This document shows positions 48,914 through 59,615 of a stretch of DNA of 64,000 nucleotides, piece by piece (the stretch's first letter is position 1; the number at the start of each line of letters is the position of its first letter). This DNA comes from Ramlibacter sp. GTDB lineage: Bacteria > Pseudomonadota > Gammaproteobacteria > Burkholderiales > Burkholderiaceae_C. The notes under the pieces were generated by a model. It did not search any database. It was not told where the DNA came from and saw only the letters and a program-made list of their open reading frames with translations. The translations under genes were made by a program, and so were the position numbers. The DNA is taken from positions 1,240,001-1,304,000 of the forward strand of contig JAHBZN010000002.1 in assembly GCA_019635415.1 (NCBI GenBank), written 5' to 3'.

Positions 48914-49369
48914 TCAGCGCCGGGCCTCGAAAGGCTGACCGCTCAATTTGAAGCCGGCCTTGAGGCCCTTCCTGGCGAACCAGCCCTGGTTCATCTCGAG
49001 CACGAAGCGCACCGGCTTGGTGGAGCAGTGGGAGTCCGTGGTCTGGGGCTTCATGTCGGCCAGGTTGACGATGGTGCCGTCGTCGGCCACGAAAGCGGCG
49101 GTCAGGGGCAGCAGGGTGTTCTTCATCCAGAAACACTGGACCGAGGGCTGCTCGAACACGAACAGCATGCCCTCATGCTGGGGCATGGCCTTGCGGAACA
49201 TCAGCCCGACACTGCGCTGCTCGGGCGTGAGCGCAACCTGCGCATCGATCTGGTGGATGTCGGCGGTGAGCTTGACGCGCGGCAGGTCCATCTGCGCGTC
49301 CTGCGCCATGGCGGCGGCGGTCCACGCGGTGAGCAGGGCCGCGCCCAGCAAGGAGAGGAGTTTGTTCAT
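48914..49369 (-). CDS. DUF192 family periplasmic protein
   Basis: A 151-residue protein with a signal peptide (MNKLLSLLGAALLTAWTAAAMAQ) and a DUF192 domain: LTPEQRSVGLMFRKAMPQHEG, MLFVFEQPSVQCFWMKNT and FVLEMNQGWFARKGLKAGF. DUF192 domains are small beta barrels with no known enzyme activity. ATG at 49369 fits the signal peptide. It lies between the sodB terminator and another terminator, so it is likely transcribed alone. Confidence 0.87.
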   Translation of the reverse strand: MNKLLSLLGAALLTAWTAAAMAQDAQMDLPRVKLTADIHQIDAQVALTPEQRSVGLMFRKAMPQHEGMLFVFEQPSVQCFWMKNTLLPLTAAFVADDGTIVNLADMKPQTTDSHCSTKPVRFVLEMNQGWFARKGLKAGFKLSGQPFEARR

Positions 49370-49396
49370 GGCCATCGATTGTGCGGCAACCAAGAA

Positions 49397-49421
49397 AAAT
49401 GCCCGCGCGGGGCGGGCATTT
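49397..49421 (-). terminator. intrinsic terminator downstream of Ala/Lys-rich protein gene
   Basis: AAATGCCCGC (49397/8-49406) pairs with GCGGGCATTT (49412-49421), and a T-run follows on the minus strand. It lies 19 bases beyond the stop at 49440. Confidence 0.8.
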
Positions 49422-49439
49422 CATTGAAAAGGCCTGTGA

Positions 49440-49694
49440 TCAGGACTTCTTTTCTTCGGTCTTCTCGGCCTTGGCCTTCTTGGCGACCTTCTTGGTCTTC
49501 TTGGCCTTCTTTTCGGCCTTCATGGCGGCCTTTTCTTCCTTCTTTTCTTCCATCTTGGCGGCGGGAGCGGCAGCCGGAGCAGCGGCGGCGGCCATGGGCT
49601 TGGCTTCTTCCTTCTTGGCAGCGGGAGCAGCAGCTTGGGCAAACACGCCAACGGAGAAGAGGCCGGCGATCAGGGCAGCGAGGAGCTTGTTCAT
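49440..49694 (-). CDS. exported Ala/Lys-rich low-complexity protein, 84 aa
   Basis: An 84-residue protein with a clear Sec signal peptide (MNKLLAALIAGLFSVGVFAQ). The mature part is made almost only of Ala, Lys, Glu and Pro, ending in a strongly basic KKAKKTKKVAKKAKAEK. The composition recalls histone-H1-like tails, but the signal peptide directs it outside the cytoplasm. No known domain. It has its own terminator and sits alone between DUF192 and icd. A role in acid or envelope stress is only a guess. Confidence 0.7.
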   Translation of the reverse strand: MNKLLAALIAGLFSVGVFAQAAAPAAKKEEAKPMAAAAAPAAAPAAKMEEKKEEKAAMKAEKKAKKTKKVAKKAKAEKTEEKKS

Positions 49695-49880
49695 TTCAGA
49701 GTCCTTAGGTGAAGTTACTTTTTCGAAAAATTCCTCCCAACTATCGGAAGGCTCCTCCGTAACGGCGCCGGTTTACGGCCGGTTGACAGCCGGCTGCAAA
49801 TTATTTTGAAGCTAGAATCCTAGGGTTTTGCCTAACCTGCTGAAACCCTGTCTTTCAGCGCTCAACGGAGACGTTTTTCC

Positions 49881-51134
49881 ATGTACCAGCACATCAAGGT
49901 GCCCGCCGAAGGCCAGAAAATCACCGTCAACGCCGACATGTCGCTCAACGTGCCGGACCAGCCGATCATTCCCTACATCGAGGGTGACGGCACCGGTTTT
50001 GACATCACGCCGGTGATGCTCAAGGTGGTGGACGCGGCCGTGGCCAAGGCTTACGGCGGCAAGAAGAAGATCCACTGGATGGAAGTGTTTGCCGGCGAAA
50101 AGTCCACCAAGGTCTACGGCCCGGACGTCTGGTTGCCCCAGGAGACGCTGGATGTGGTGCGTGAGTACGTGGTGTCGATCAAGGGCCCGCTGACCACGCC
50201 CGTGGGCGGCGGCATCCGTTCGCTGAACGTGGCCCTGCGCCAGGAACTGGACCTGTACGTCTGCCTGCGCCCGATTCAGTACTTCAAGGGCGTGCCCTCC
50301 CCGGTGAAGGAGCCCGAGAAGACCAACATGGTGATCTTCCGCGAGAACTCGGAGGACATCTACGCCGGCATCGAATTCGAAGCCGAGTCCGACAAGGCCA
50401 AGAAGCTCATCAAGTTCCTGCAGGACGAGATGGGCGTCAAGAAAATCCGTTTCCCCAACACGTCCGGTATCGGCGTCAAGCCGGTGTCGCGCGAAGGCAC
50501 CGAGCGCCTGGTGCGCAAGGCGCTGCAGTACGCCATCGACAACGACAAGCCCAGCGTGACCATCGTGCACAAGGGCAACATCATGAAGTTCACCGAAGGT
50601 GGCTTCCGTGACTGGGCCTATGAACTCGCCCAGAAGGAATTCGGCGCGGAACTGGTCGATGGCGGCCCGTGGTGCAAGTTCAAGAACCCGAAGACCGGCA
50701 AGGACATCGTGGTCAAGGACAGTATCGCCGACGCCTTCCTGCAGCAGATCCTGCTGCGCCCGGCGGAATACAGCGTGATCGCCACCCTGAACCTGAACGG
50801 CGACTATGTGTCGGATGCGCTGGCCGCGCAGGTCGGCGGCATCGGCATCGCCCCCGGCGCCAACCTGAGCGACACCGTCGCGATGTTTGAAGCCACCCAC
50901 GGCACGGCGCCCAAGTACGCCGGCAAGGACTATGTGAACCCCGGCTCCGAAATCCTGTCGGCCGAGATGATGCTGCGCCACATGGGCTGGAAGGAAGCCG
51001 CCGATCTCATCATCAGCTCGATGGAAAAATCCATTGCCAGCAAGAAGGTGACCTACGACTTTGCCCGCCTGATGGACGGTGCCACGCAGGTCAGCTGCTC
51101 GGGCTTCGGCCAGGTGATGATCGACAACATGTAA
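49881..51134 (+). CDS. icd: isocitrate dehydrogenase (NADP-dependent)
   Basis: A 417-residue TCA-cycle enzyme oxidising isocitrate to 2-oxoglutarate with NADP. It has the N-terminal [18 protein letters not shown], the phosphorylatable-serine loop [15 protein letters not shown], and the substrate/metal segment [20 protein letters not shown]. The C-terminal [20 protein letters not shown] follows. Length and motifs match the homodimeric E. coli-type enzyme. A GGAGACG ribosome binding site precedes the ATG. A terminator follows. Confidence 0.97.
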   Translation: MYQHIKVPAEGQKITVNADMSLNVPDQPIIPYIEGDGTGFDITPVMLKVVDAAVAKAYGGKKKIHWMEVFAGEKSTKVYGPDVWLPQETLDVVREYVVSIKGPLTTPVGGGIRSLNVALRQELDLYVCLRPIQYFKGVPSPVKEPEKTNMVIFRENSEDIYAGIEFEAESDKAKKLIKFLQDEMGVKKIRFPNTSGIGVKPVSREGTERLVRKALQYAIDNDKPSVTIVHKGNIMKFTEGGFRDWAYELAQKEFGAELVDGGPWCKFKNPKTGKDIVVKDSIADAFLQQILLRPAEYSVIATLNLNGDYVSDALAAQVGGIGIAPGANLSDTVAMFEATHGTAPKYAGKDYVNPGSEILSAEMMLRHMGWKEAADLIISSMEKSIASKKVTYDFARLMDGATQVSCSGFGQVMIDNM

Positions 51135-51170
51135 GGGGCCGCGGCGGCCTGAGGTCGCCATGGCCACGAA

Positions 51171-51207
51171 AAAGCCGCCCCGGCAGGTCCGCGGGCGGCT
51201 TTGTTTT
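51171..51207 (+). terminator. intrinsic terminator after icd
   Basis: AAAGCCGCCC (51171-51180) pairs with GGGCGGCTTT (51193-51202) around a 12-base loop, followed by GTTTTT. It ends icd about 36 bases after its stop codon. Confidence 0.8.
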
Positions 51208-51238
51208 TCCAAGGAGCCTCAGCCCCCGGGCGCCTGAT

Positions 51239-51559
51239 TCAGGCCTGCTTGGAGCCCATGAGGTCGCTTTGCAGTGCGGCGTGAAACTGGGGCGCTCTCA
51301 CGCGTGAAGGCCGGGCCGCCGTCCGGCCGGCCGGGACCAGGGTCTCGGGGGCACCGGGCTCGGCCAGGATGTTCTGCGCGAGTTGCCCTTTGGGGCCATC
51401 GGTGAGTTCAAAGCTCACGCGCGACCCCTGCTTGAGCGTCTTGAAGCCCTCCATGGCGATGGAGGAGAAATGCGCAAAGACGTCGGGGCCGCCCCCATCA
51501 GGCTCGATGAACCCAAATCCCTTCGCGTCGTTGAACCACTTGACTGTTCCGCTTGCCAT
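51239..51559 (-). CDS. cold-shock-domain protein with C-terminal extension
   Basis: A 106-residue protein. Residues 1-66 form a cold-shock domain with both RNA-binding motifs (KGFGFIEPD and VFAHFSSI), giving a single-stranded nucleic-acid chaperone. Canonical CspA proteins end at about residue 70. Here a 40-residue tail follows ([20 protein letters not shown] and onward) that is basic and probably disordered. It is convergent with icd and divergent from clpS. Confidence 0.9.
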   Translation of the reverse strand: MASGTVKWFNDAKGFGFIEPDGGGPDVFAHFSSIAMEGFKTLKQGSRVSFELTDGPKGQLAQNILAEPGAPETLVPAGRTAARPSRVRAPQFHAALQSDLMGSKQA

Positions 51560-51786
51560 TGTTCGGTCCCCGCTGTCCCTCTAACCCCATTGAGTGTGAG
51601 GGAATAAGGGCCGCACTGTCAACAATTTCACGAACTAAAGTTTAGTCCCGGGCTTTGCAAAGGCCTGTGCCGTCAAGGCTTGCGGCCAAGCGGGGCGGGC
51701 GAGGCCCTGTCGCTTGAATGTGACGGATGCGCCACCATTTCAGCTGCATGGTGCAGCGCGCAATGCTGCTCGATAGAATGAAATTC

Positions 51787-52146
51787 ATGGCAACGAAAAC
51801 CCCCTCCCAACCACCGGCGCCCCACAACAAGCCGGTACGCGGGGATGACGGCGGCTCGGTGGTCCTGGAGCGTCGGACCCAGAAGACCAAACCCCCGCAG
51901 ATGTATCAGGTCCTCATGCTGAATGACGACTACACCCCGATGGAGTTCGTGGTGGTGGTCATTCAGGAGTTCTTCAACAAGGACAGGGAAACCGCGACGC
52001 AGATCATGTTGAAGATCCATCTGGACGGCAAGGCCGTGTGCGGCGTCTATTCAAGGGACGTGGCCGCCACCAAGGTCGATCAGGTGAGGGAAGCGGCGAA
52101 GGAAGCAGGGCATCCGCTGCAATGTGTGAGTGAACCCATTGAATAA
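51787..52146 (+). CDS. clpS: ClpS, N-end-rule adaptor of ClpA
   Basis: A 119-residue adaptor that delivers N-degron proteins to ClpAP. The core shows [20 protein letters not shown], the pocket residues binding the N-terminal amino acid, then [21 protein letters not shown] and [21 protein letters not shown] at 51787 is used; an in-frame ATG 3 codons earlier has no better ribosome binding site. clpA follows after 54 bases. The 227-base gap before it holds nothing that I recognise beyond leader sequence. Confidence 0.95.
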   Translation: MATKTPSQPPAPHNKPVRGDDGGSVVLERRTQKTKPPQMYQVLMLNDDYTPMEFVVVVIQEFFNKDRETATQIMLKIHLDGKAVCGVYSRDVAATKVDQVREAAKEAGHPLQCVSEPIE

Positions 52147-52200
52147 ACCCGGGTCACACCGAAGTAGAGTTGAGTTAACAGCAAGGCAGAAGGAAGTCAC

Positions 52201-54540
<2,340 letters not shown>

Positions 54541-54601
54541 CACGGCGATCCATCGGCGCGGTCTGGGTGCCGCAACGGCGCGGTTGCGGCTGCGCTCCGG
54601 G

Positions 54602-54633
54602 AAGGTTGGTAGCATCAAGCTGCCAACCTTTTT
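54602..54633 (+). terminator. intrinsic terminator after clpA
   Basis: A 12-bp stem, AAGGTTGGTAGC (54602-54613) with GCTGCCAACCTT (54619-54630; one G-T pair), has a 5-base loop followed by TTT. It ends 7 bases before the sbcB start codon. Confidence 0.85.
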
Positions 54634-54640
54634 CCTTTAT

Positions 54641-56086
54641 ATGACCTCACGCACGTTTTTCTGGCACGACTACGAAACCTTTGGTGCCGAAGTGCGGCGC
54701 GACCGGCCTGCCCAATTCGCCGGCATCCGCACGGATGAGGACCTGAACGAGATCGGCGAACCGCTGATGCTCTACTGCCAGCCCGCGCCGGATTTCCTGC
54801 CCAGCCCCGAAGCCTGCCTGATCACCGGCATCACTCCCCAGCTGTGCCTGGAGCGGGGCCTGTCCGAGCACGAGTTTGCCGCGCGCATCGAGCAGGCGTT
54901 CTCGCAGCCCGGCACCATCGGCGTGGGCTACAACAGCATCCGGTTCGATGACGAGGTCACGCGCTTCATGTTCTGGCGCAACCTGATCGATCCCTATGCG
55001 CGGGAATGGCAAAACGACTGCGGCCGCTGGGACCTGCTCGACGTGGTCCGCCTGACCTACGCACTGCGGCCCGAAGGCATCGAATGGCCCCGGCATGACG
55101 ACGGGCGGCCCAGCTTCAAGCTGGAGGACCTGGCGCGCGCCAACGGGCTGGTTCATGAGGCCGCGCACGACGCGCTGTCGGACGTGCGGGCCACGATCGC
55201 ACTGGCACGGCTGATCCGGCAAAAGCAGCCCAAGCTGTTCGAGTTTGCCTTGCGCCTGCACCGCAAAGCCGAGGTCGCGGCCGAACTCGGCCTGCCGGCC
55301 GTGCAGGCACATGCCAAACCGTTCCTGCATGTCTCCGGCATGTTCCCGCCGGAGCAGGGCTGCCTGGCCGTGATGTGGCCGCTGGCCAGCCATCCGACCA
55401 ACCGGAACGAACTGCTGGCCTGGGACCTGGCCTACGACCCCAGTGAATTGCCGCTGCTGGATGCGCAGACCCTGCGCACCCGCCTGTTCACGCGGACGGC
55501 CGACCTGCCGCCGGGCCAGGCCCGGCTGCCGGTCAAGAGCGTGCACCTGAACAAGTCGCCCATGGTGGTGGGCCATCTCAAGACCCTGCGTCCGGAAACG
55601 GCCGCGCGGTGGTCCGTCGACCTCGAGCGGGCACTGCGCCATGCGGCCATTGCGCGCGACCTGCCGGACATGAGCGCCACCTGGGCCGAGGTTTTCAGGC
55701 GCCCGGAGGGCGAAGGGGCGGTGGATGTGGACGAGGACCTGTATGGCGGGTTCGTGGGCCAGGGGGACCGCCGCCGTCTGGACCGGTTGCGCGGGCTGGC
55801 GGGGCCTGAACTCGCACATGCCCGCACCGGGTTCGATGACGGGCGACTCGAGGAGCTGGTCTTTCGCTACCGCGCCAGAAACTTTGCCGACACGCTGAGC
55901 GACGATGAGCGCGAGCGCTGGAAAGAGCATCGCACCGCCCGGTTGCTCGAGGGGGAGGCGGGCGCGCGCAACATCGACCGTTTCCTGGCGGAGATCGAGG
56001 TGTTGTCGCAGTCCGCCGATGAGCGGGCAGAAGCCCTGCTCGCCGCGCTGCAGGACTACGCCGAAGCCATCGTGCCGCAGGGCTGA
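54641..56086 (+). CDS. sbcB: exodeoxyribonuclease I
   Basis: A 481-residue DnaQ-fold 3'-5' exonuclease for single-stranded DNA. Active-site motifs are FFWHDYETFG (residues 5-14), GYNSIRFDDEVTRF and HEAAHDALSDVRATIALARL. The C-terminal exonuclease I domains follow (PLLDAQTLRTRLF, KSVHLNKSPMVV). The catalytic motif is so close to the N terminus that ATG 54641 is the only sensible start. Yet it has no ribosome binding site and lies directly after the clpA terminator. Confidence 0.93.
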   Translation: MTSRTFFWHDYETFGAEVRRDRPAQFAGIRTDEDLNEIGEPLMLYCQPAPDFLPSPEACLITGITPQLCLERGLSEHEFAARIEQAFSQPGTIGVGYNSIRFDDEVTRFMFWRNLIDPYAREWQNDCGRWDLLDVVRLTYALRPEGIEWPRHDDGRPSFKLEDLARANGLVHEAAHDALSDVRATIALARLIRQKQPKLFEFALRLHRKAEVAAELGLPAVQAHAKPFLHVSGMFPPEQGCLAVMWPLASHPTNRNELLAWDLAYDPSELPLLDAQTLRTRLFTRTADLPPGQARLPVKSVHLNKSPMVVGHLKTLRPETAARWSVDLERALRHAAIARDLPDMSATWAEVFRRPEGEGAVDVDEDLYGGFVGQGDRRRLDRLRGLAGPELAHARTGFDDGRLEELVFRYRARNFADTLSDDERERWKEHRTARLLEGEAGARNIDRFLAEIEVLSQSADERAEALLAALQDYAEAIVPQG

Positions 56087-56095
56087 CCCGCGTGG

Positions 56096-56587
56096 TCAGC
56101 TCGCTCCCAGGGCGGCGCGCAGGGCCTCCACCCGCGCCCGGTTGACGCCGTGGTCGCCGCGGCCGATGCGGCTGGCCGACCGCACCTGGATGACCCCGGC
56201 CGATGTGTCCTGCCACAGTTCCAGGTCATCGGTGAACTTGAGCCAGCGCGTGGTGCACTCCGCATGCAGGTAGCCCGGCGATTCGTCGACGATCACCGCG
56301 CCCGGCAGCGCCTTGACCGCCGCCACGGCGCGCGCGAACGCTGCCGCGCCGTCACCGGTGTAGGCAAGCGGAGCGATCTCGGCATAACGCCGGTAGGGGT
56401 GGTCGGGGTAGAGGGTGGCCTGGCTGCTGACGCTGTTGGGGCTGTTGGCTGGCGGCTTGAGTCGGCCTTCATGCACGCCCAATTGCGCCGGAGGGCGCCC
56501 GCGCAACAGGCCGAGCTGTCCGGCCACGAGCACCATCACGAGCAGACCCGCAAGCAGAACGACAACGATTTTCAGGGCGGTCACCAT
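56096..56587 (-). CDS. DUF1499 family membrane-anchored protein
   Basis: A 163-residue protein with one N-terminal membrane helix (about residues 4-26, ALKIVVVLLAGLLVMVLVAG). A DUF1499 domain follows: KPPANSPNSVSSQATLYPDH, VIVDESPGYLHAECTTRWLKFTDDLELW and SASRIGRGDHGVNRARVEAL. The mature part should face the periplasm. The function is unknown. ATG at 56587 is chosen since the frame upstream adds a non-hydrophobic stretch before the anchor. It is convergent with sbcB. Confidence 0.87.
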   Translation of the reverse strand: MVTALKIVVVLLAGLLVMVLVAGQLGLLRGRPPAQLGVHEGRLKPPANSPNSVSSQATLYPDHPYRRYAEIAPLAYTGDGAAAFARAVAAVKALPGAVIVDESPGYLHAECTTRWLKFTDDLELWQDTSAGVIQVRSASRIGRGDHGVNRARVEALRAALGAS

Positions 56588-56732
56588 GGCATTTCCTTTG
56601 GCTGTGACGGTGTTGCACTGCACCATAACCGGTCAGTGCACTGGAGCATGCACTACCTTGGCCTACTTTGACCAGCCCAACCCGGTCTTCAGGCGTTAAA
56701 AGGCCCGTTGACAGGCCCAATACCCATGGCAC

Positions 56733-56880
56733 GGTAAATGCTTTTTTACCGGCAATCAAGCCAACGGCGGCCTGATCAGGGCGAGGCAACACCCGTTTGC
56801 CGGCCCGCTGACTCCAACGGATAAAGGCGTCCATTTCTGCACCTCCCTGTGGCTGAGGTGCGGGATGGGCGCCTTTTTTT
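56733..56880 (+). promoter_or_regulatory. transcription-attenuator leader of the FNT-kinase operon
   Basis: Three stem-loops precede the transporter start (56912). (1) CGGTAAA (56732-56738) pairs with TTTACCG around hexaloop TGCTTT. (2) ATCAAGCC (56755-56762) pairs with GGCCTGAT (56769-56776), one mismatch, around hexaloop AACGGC. (3) A long terminator follows: GGCGTCCAT (56826-56834) with ATGGGCGCC (56865-56873), an inner 8-bp stem and seven T residues (56874-56880). Hexaloops with A first and G fourth are the target of ANTAR antiterminators such as NasR/NasT, and loop 2 fits. The terminator is clear; the ANTAR link is inference. Confidence 0.6.
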
Positions 56881-56911
56881 GTTTTCAATTCTTGATCTTA
56901 GGAGAGCTGAC

Positions 56912-57724
56912 ATGGCTTATCTGGTGCCTTCGGAATTTGTGACGAAGATGGTGGATGCGGGGGAATCCAAAATCTTCATGTCCACGAGAGACACGCTCAT
57001 CCGGGCGTACATGGCCGGGGCCATCCTGGCGCTGGCGGCGTGGTTCGCCGTCACCATCAACGTCCAGACGGGCCAGCCCCTGCTGGGCGCCGTGCTGTTC
57101 CCGGTGGGTTTTTGCATGCTGTACCTGCTGGGCTTTGACCTGCTCACCGGGGTGTTCGTGCTGGCCCCGCTGGCCCTCATCGACAAGCGCCCTGGCGTCA
57201 CCGTCCAGGGGGTGCTGCGCAACTGGGGCCTTGTGTTCTGCGGCAACTTCGCGGGCGCCTTCACCGTGGCCGTGATGATGGCCATCTATGTGACCTATGG
57301 CTTCTCGACCGAGCCGAACGCGGTGGGCAAGGCCATCGGCCATATCGGCGAAGGGCGCACGCTGGGCTACCAGAAGTTCGGCGGCGCCGGCATGCTCACG
57401 CTGTTCGTGCGGGGCATGCTGTGCAACTGGATGGTGGCCACCGGTGTGGTGGGGGCGATGATCTCCACCCACGTCAGCGGCAAGGTGCTGGCCATGTGGA
57501 TGCCCATCATGCTGTTCTTCTACATGGTGTTCGAGCATTCGATCGTGAACATGTTCCTGTTCCCTTCGGGCCTGCTGCTGGGCGCGAACTTCACCTTCGT
57601 GGACTACCTGCTGTGGAATGAAATCCCCACGGTGCTGGGCAACCTCGTGGGCGGCCTGTCGTTCACCGGGTTGACGCTGTACGCGACCCACGTGCGCACC
57701 GGCCAGAAGCGCGTCGCCGCCTGA
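56912..57724 (+). CDS. formate/nitrite transporter (FNT) family protein
   Basis: A 270-residue inner-membrane channel of the FocA/NirC family with about six hydrophobic helices. Landmarks are AGAILALAAWFAVTIN, GFCMLYLLGFDLLTGVFVLAPLA, LRNWGLVFCGNFAGAFTVAVM, and MLCNWMVATGVVGAMIS with FMVFEHSIVNMFLFP-like helices. The family carries formate, nitrite or hydrosulfide. AGGAG lies 7 bases before ATG 56912. It is preceded by an attenuator leader and followed by a phosphatase-kinase gene, an arrangement like nitrate-assimilation operons (nasA-kinase-nirBD), so nitrite or nitrate is the best substrate guess. Confidence 0.88.
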   Translation: MAYLVPSEFVTKMVDAGESKIFMSTRDTLIRAYMAGAILALAAWFAVTINVQTGQPLLGAVLFPVGFCMLYLLGFDLLTGVFVLAPLALIDKRPGVTVQGVLRNWGLVFCGNFAGAFTVAVMMAIYVTYGFSTEPNAVGKAIGHIGEGRTLGYQKFGGAGMLTLFVRGMLCNWMVATGVVGAMISTHVSGKVLAMWMPIMLFFYMVFEHSIVNMFLFPSGLLLGANFTFVDYLLWNEIPTVLGNLVGGLSFTGLTLYATHVRTGQKRVAA

Positions 57725-57742
57725 ACCCGGCGTCGGGAACGC

Positions 57743-57770
57743 AGCCCCGGCTCCGCGAGGAGCCGGGGCT
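57743..57770 (+). other. intercistronic hairpin between FNT and kinase genes
   Basis: A perfect 12-bp stem, AGCCCCGGCTCC (57743-57754) with GGAGCCGGGGCT (57759-57770), is closed by the GNRA-type tetraloop GCGA. No T-run follows, so it is not a standard terminator. It may stabilise the upstream message or separate expression of the two genes. Confidence 0.65.
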
Positions 57771-57788
57771 CATCCATTGACTGGAGCC

Positions 57789-59516
57789 ATGGGCAAGCAA
57801 CTGAAGATTTCGGCCGGCCAGCATTCCGACAAGGGCCGCAAGGAGGTCAACCAGGACTTCCACGGCCTGATGGTGCCGCCGGAGCCCCAACTCGGGAGCA
57901 AGGGCATTGCCGTGGCGCTGGCCGATGGCATCAGCACCAGCGCGGTCAGCCAGGTGGCGGCCCAGGCGGCCGTCACCGCGTTTCTGGAGGACTACTACTG
58001 CACCTCCGACGCCTGGTCGGTGCGGACCTCGGCCGAGCGCATTCTCACGGCCACCAACTCGTGGCTGCATGCCCAGAGCCGCCGCGGCCAGCACCGCTAC
58101 GAACCCGACCGCGGCTACGTCTGTACCCTGAGTGCGCTGGTGATCAAGTCCGCCACGGCGCACCTGTTCCATATCGGCGACTCGCGCATCTACCGCCTGC
58201 GCGGCACGGCGCTCGAGCAGCTCACCGAGGACCACCGCATCTGGGTCAGCACCGAGCAAAGCTACCTGAGCCGCGCGCTGGGCGCCGGCCCACAGCTGGA
58301 GATCGACTATCGGGCGCTCGACATCGAAGCCGGCGACCTGTTCGTGCTGGCCACCGATGGCGTGCACGAGGGGCTGGACAGCGGCGAGCTGGTCCGCACC
58401 GTCGCGGCGCACGCCGGCGACCTTGACCAGGCGGCCAGGGCGCTGGTGCACAGCGCCTTGGAGCGCGGCAGCACCGACAACCTCACCTTGCAACTGCTGC
58501 GTGTGGATGAACTGCCCGCACCCCAACCCAACGAGCTGGTGCGCCAGCTTTCAGGCCTGCCCTGTCCGCCCGTCCTGCAGGCGCGGTCCGAGTTGGACGG
58601 CTACCGCATCGTCCGCGAGCTGCGCGGGAGCAGCCGCAGCCACATCTACCTCGCCGAGGACCTGCCCAGCCGCCAGGTGGTCGTGCTCAAGACACCGTCC
58701 ATCGACCTGCAGGATGACCCGGCCTACCTCGAGCGTTTCCTGCTCGAGGAATGGGTGGCTCGGCGGCTCAACAGCGCGCACGTGCTCAAACCCTGCGTGC
58801 CCACCCGGCGGCGCAGCGCCATCTACGTGGTCATGGAGTTCATCGACGGGCAGACGCTGAGCCAGTGGATGATCGACAACCCGCGGCCCGACCTGGAGAC
58901 CGTGCGCGGGCTGGTCGAGCAGATCGCTCGCGGCCTGCTGGCCTTCCACCGGCTGGACATGCTGCACCAGGACCTGCGGCCCGAGAACATCATGATCGAC
59001 ACGACCGGCACGGTGAAGATCATCGACTTCGGGTCCACCCGCGTCGCCGGCCTCGCCGAGACCGCCGCGCCGGGCGGGCGCGAAGACGTGCTGGGCACCC
59101 TGCAGTACGCCGCGCCCGAGTACTTTCTGGGCGAGACCGGCACCCCGCGCTCGGACCTGTTCTCGCTGGGCGTCATCACCTACCAGATGCTGAGCGGGCG
59201 CCTGCCGTATGGCGCGCAGGTCGCGCGCGCACGCAGCCGCGCGGCGCAGAACAAGCTGGTCTACGAGTCGGTGCTCGACGAGACGCGCGAGATCCCGGTG
59301 TGGATCGACGGCGTGCTGCGGCGCGCGGTGCACCCGCAGCCGCTCAAGCGCTACGCCGAGCTGTCGGAATACCTGCAGGACCTGCGCGTGCCCAACCGCG
59401 AATTCCTGAGCCGGTCCCGTCCGCCGCTGATCGAGCGCAGCCCGGTGCTGTTCTGGAAAGGCCTGTCGCTGATCCTGGCAGTGCTGGTCGTGGTCCTGCT
59501 GGCCTCGCACGCCTGA
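57789..59516 (+). CDS. PP2C phosphatase - Ser/Thr kinase fusion, C-terminal anchor
   Basis: A 575-residue fused signalling enzyme. Residues about 8-240 are a PP2C phosphatase with the metal Asp motifs SDKGRKEVNQD, ALADGIS, HIGDSRIYRL, LATDGVHEG and GSTDNLTL. Residues about 268-530 are a protein kinase with Lys301 (VVVLKTP), HQD catalytic loop 393-395 with Asn400, DFG at 413-415 and YAAPEY. One C-terminal membrane helix (about 553-573) holds it in the membrane. All catalytic residues are present. ATG 57789 follows TGGAGCC. Similar fusions are encoded between nasA and nirB in Pseudomonas, so a link to nitrate assimilation is likely. Confidence 0.9.
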   Translation: MGKQLKISAGQHSDKGRKEVNQDFHGLMVPPEPQLGSKGIAVALADGISTSAVSQVAAQAAVTAFLEDYYCTSDAWSVRTSAERILTATNSWLHAQSRRGQHRYEPDRGYVCTLSALVIKSATAHLFHIGDSRIYRLRGTALEQLTEDHRIWVSTEQSYLSRALGAGPQLEIDYRALDIEAGDLFVLATDGVHEGLDSGELVRTVAAHAGDLDQAARALVHSALERGSTDNLTLQLLRVDELPAPQPNELVRQLSGLPCPPVLQARSELDGYRIVRELRGSSRSHIYLAEDLPSRQVVVLKTPSIDLQDDPAYLERFLLEEWVARRLNSAHVLKPCVPTRRRSAIYVVMEFIDGQTLSQWMIDNPRPDLETVRGLVEQIARGLLAFHRLDMLHQDLRPENIMIDTTGTVKIIDFGSTRVAGLAETAAPGGREDVLGTLQYAAPEYFLGETGTPRSDLFSLGVITYQMLSGRLPYGAQVARARSRAAQNKLVYESVLDETREIPVWIDGVLRRAVHPQPLKRYAELSEYLQDLRVPNREFLSRSRPPLIERSPVLFWKGLSLILAVLVVVLLASHA

Positions 59517-59534
59517 GTTTGGAGCCCAAAGTGA

Positions 59535-59580
59535 CTGTAGCCCTTGCCAGACGGCCACTTTCAGCTATCAATTCAGGAGC
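59535..59580 (+). repeat. 46-bp dispersed repeat, copy H (intergenic)
   Basis: It reads CTGTAGCCCTTGCCAGACGG, continues CCACTTTCAGCTATCAATTC and ends AGGAGC, exactly 46 bases. It is the copy closest to A in its first half. It lies between the convergent kinase-fusion and EVE genes. Confidence 0.8.
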
Positions 59581-59615
59581 AGATCGACCGACGCGGCGAA
59601 CTGACTCCGCGCCGC

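Noticed and set aside
56655..56675. Possible sigma-54 promoter (TTGGC...TTGACC) before the FNT operon
   Set aside because: The spacing or the -12 GC does not fit the GG-N10-GC rule.
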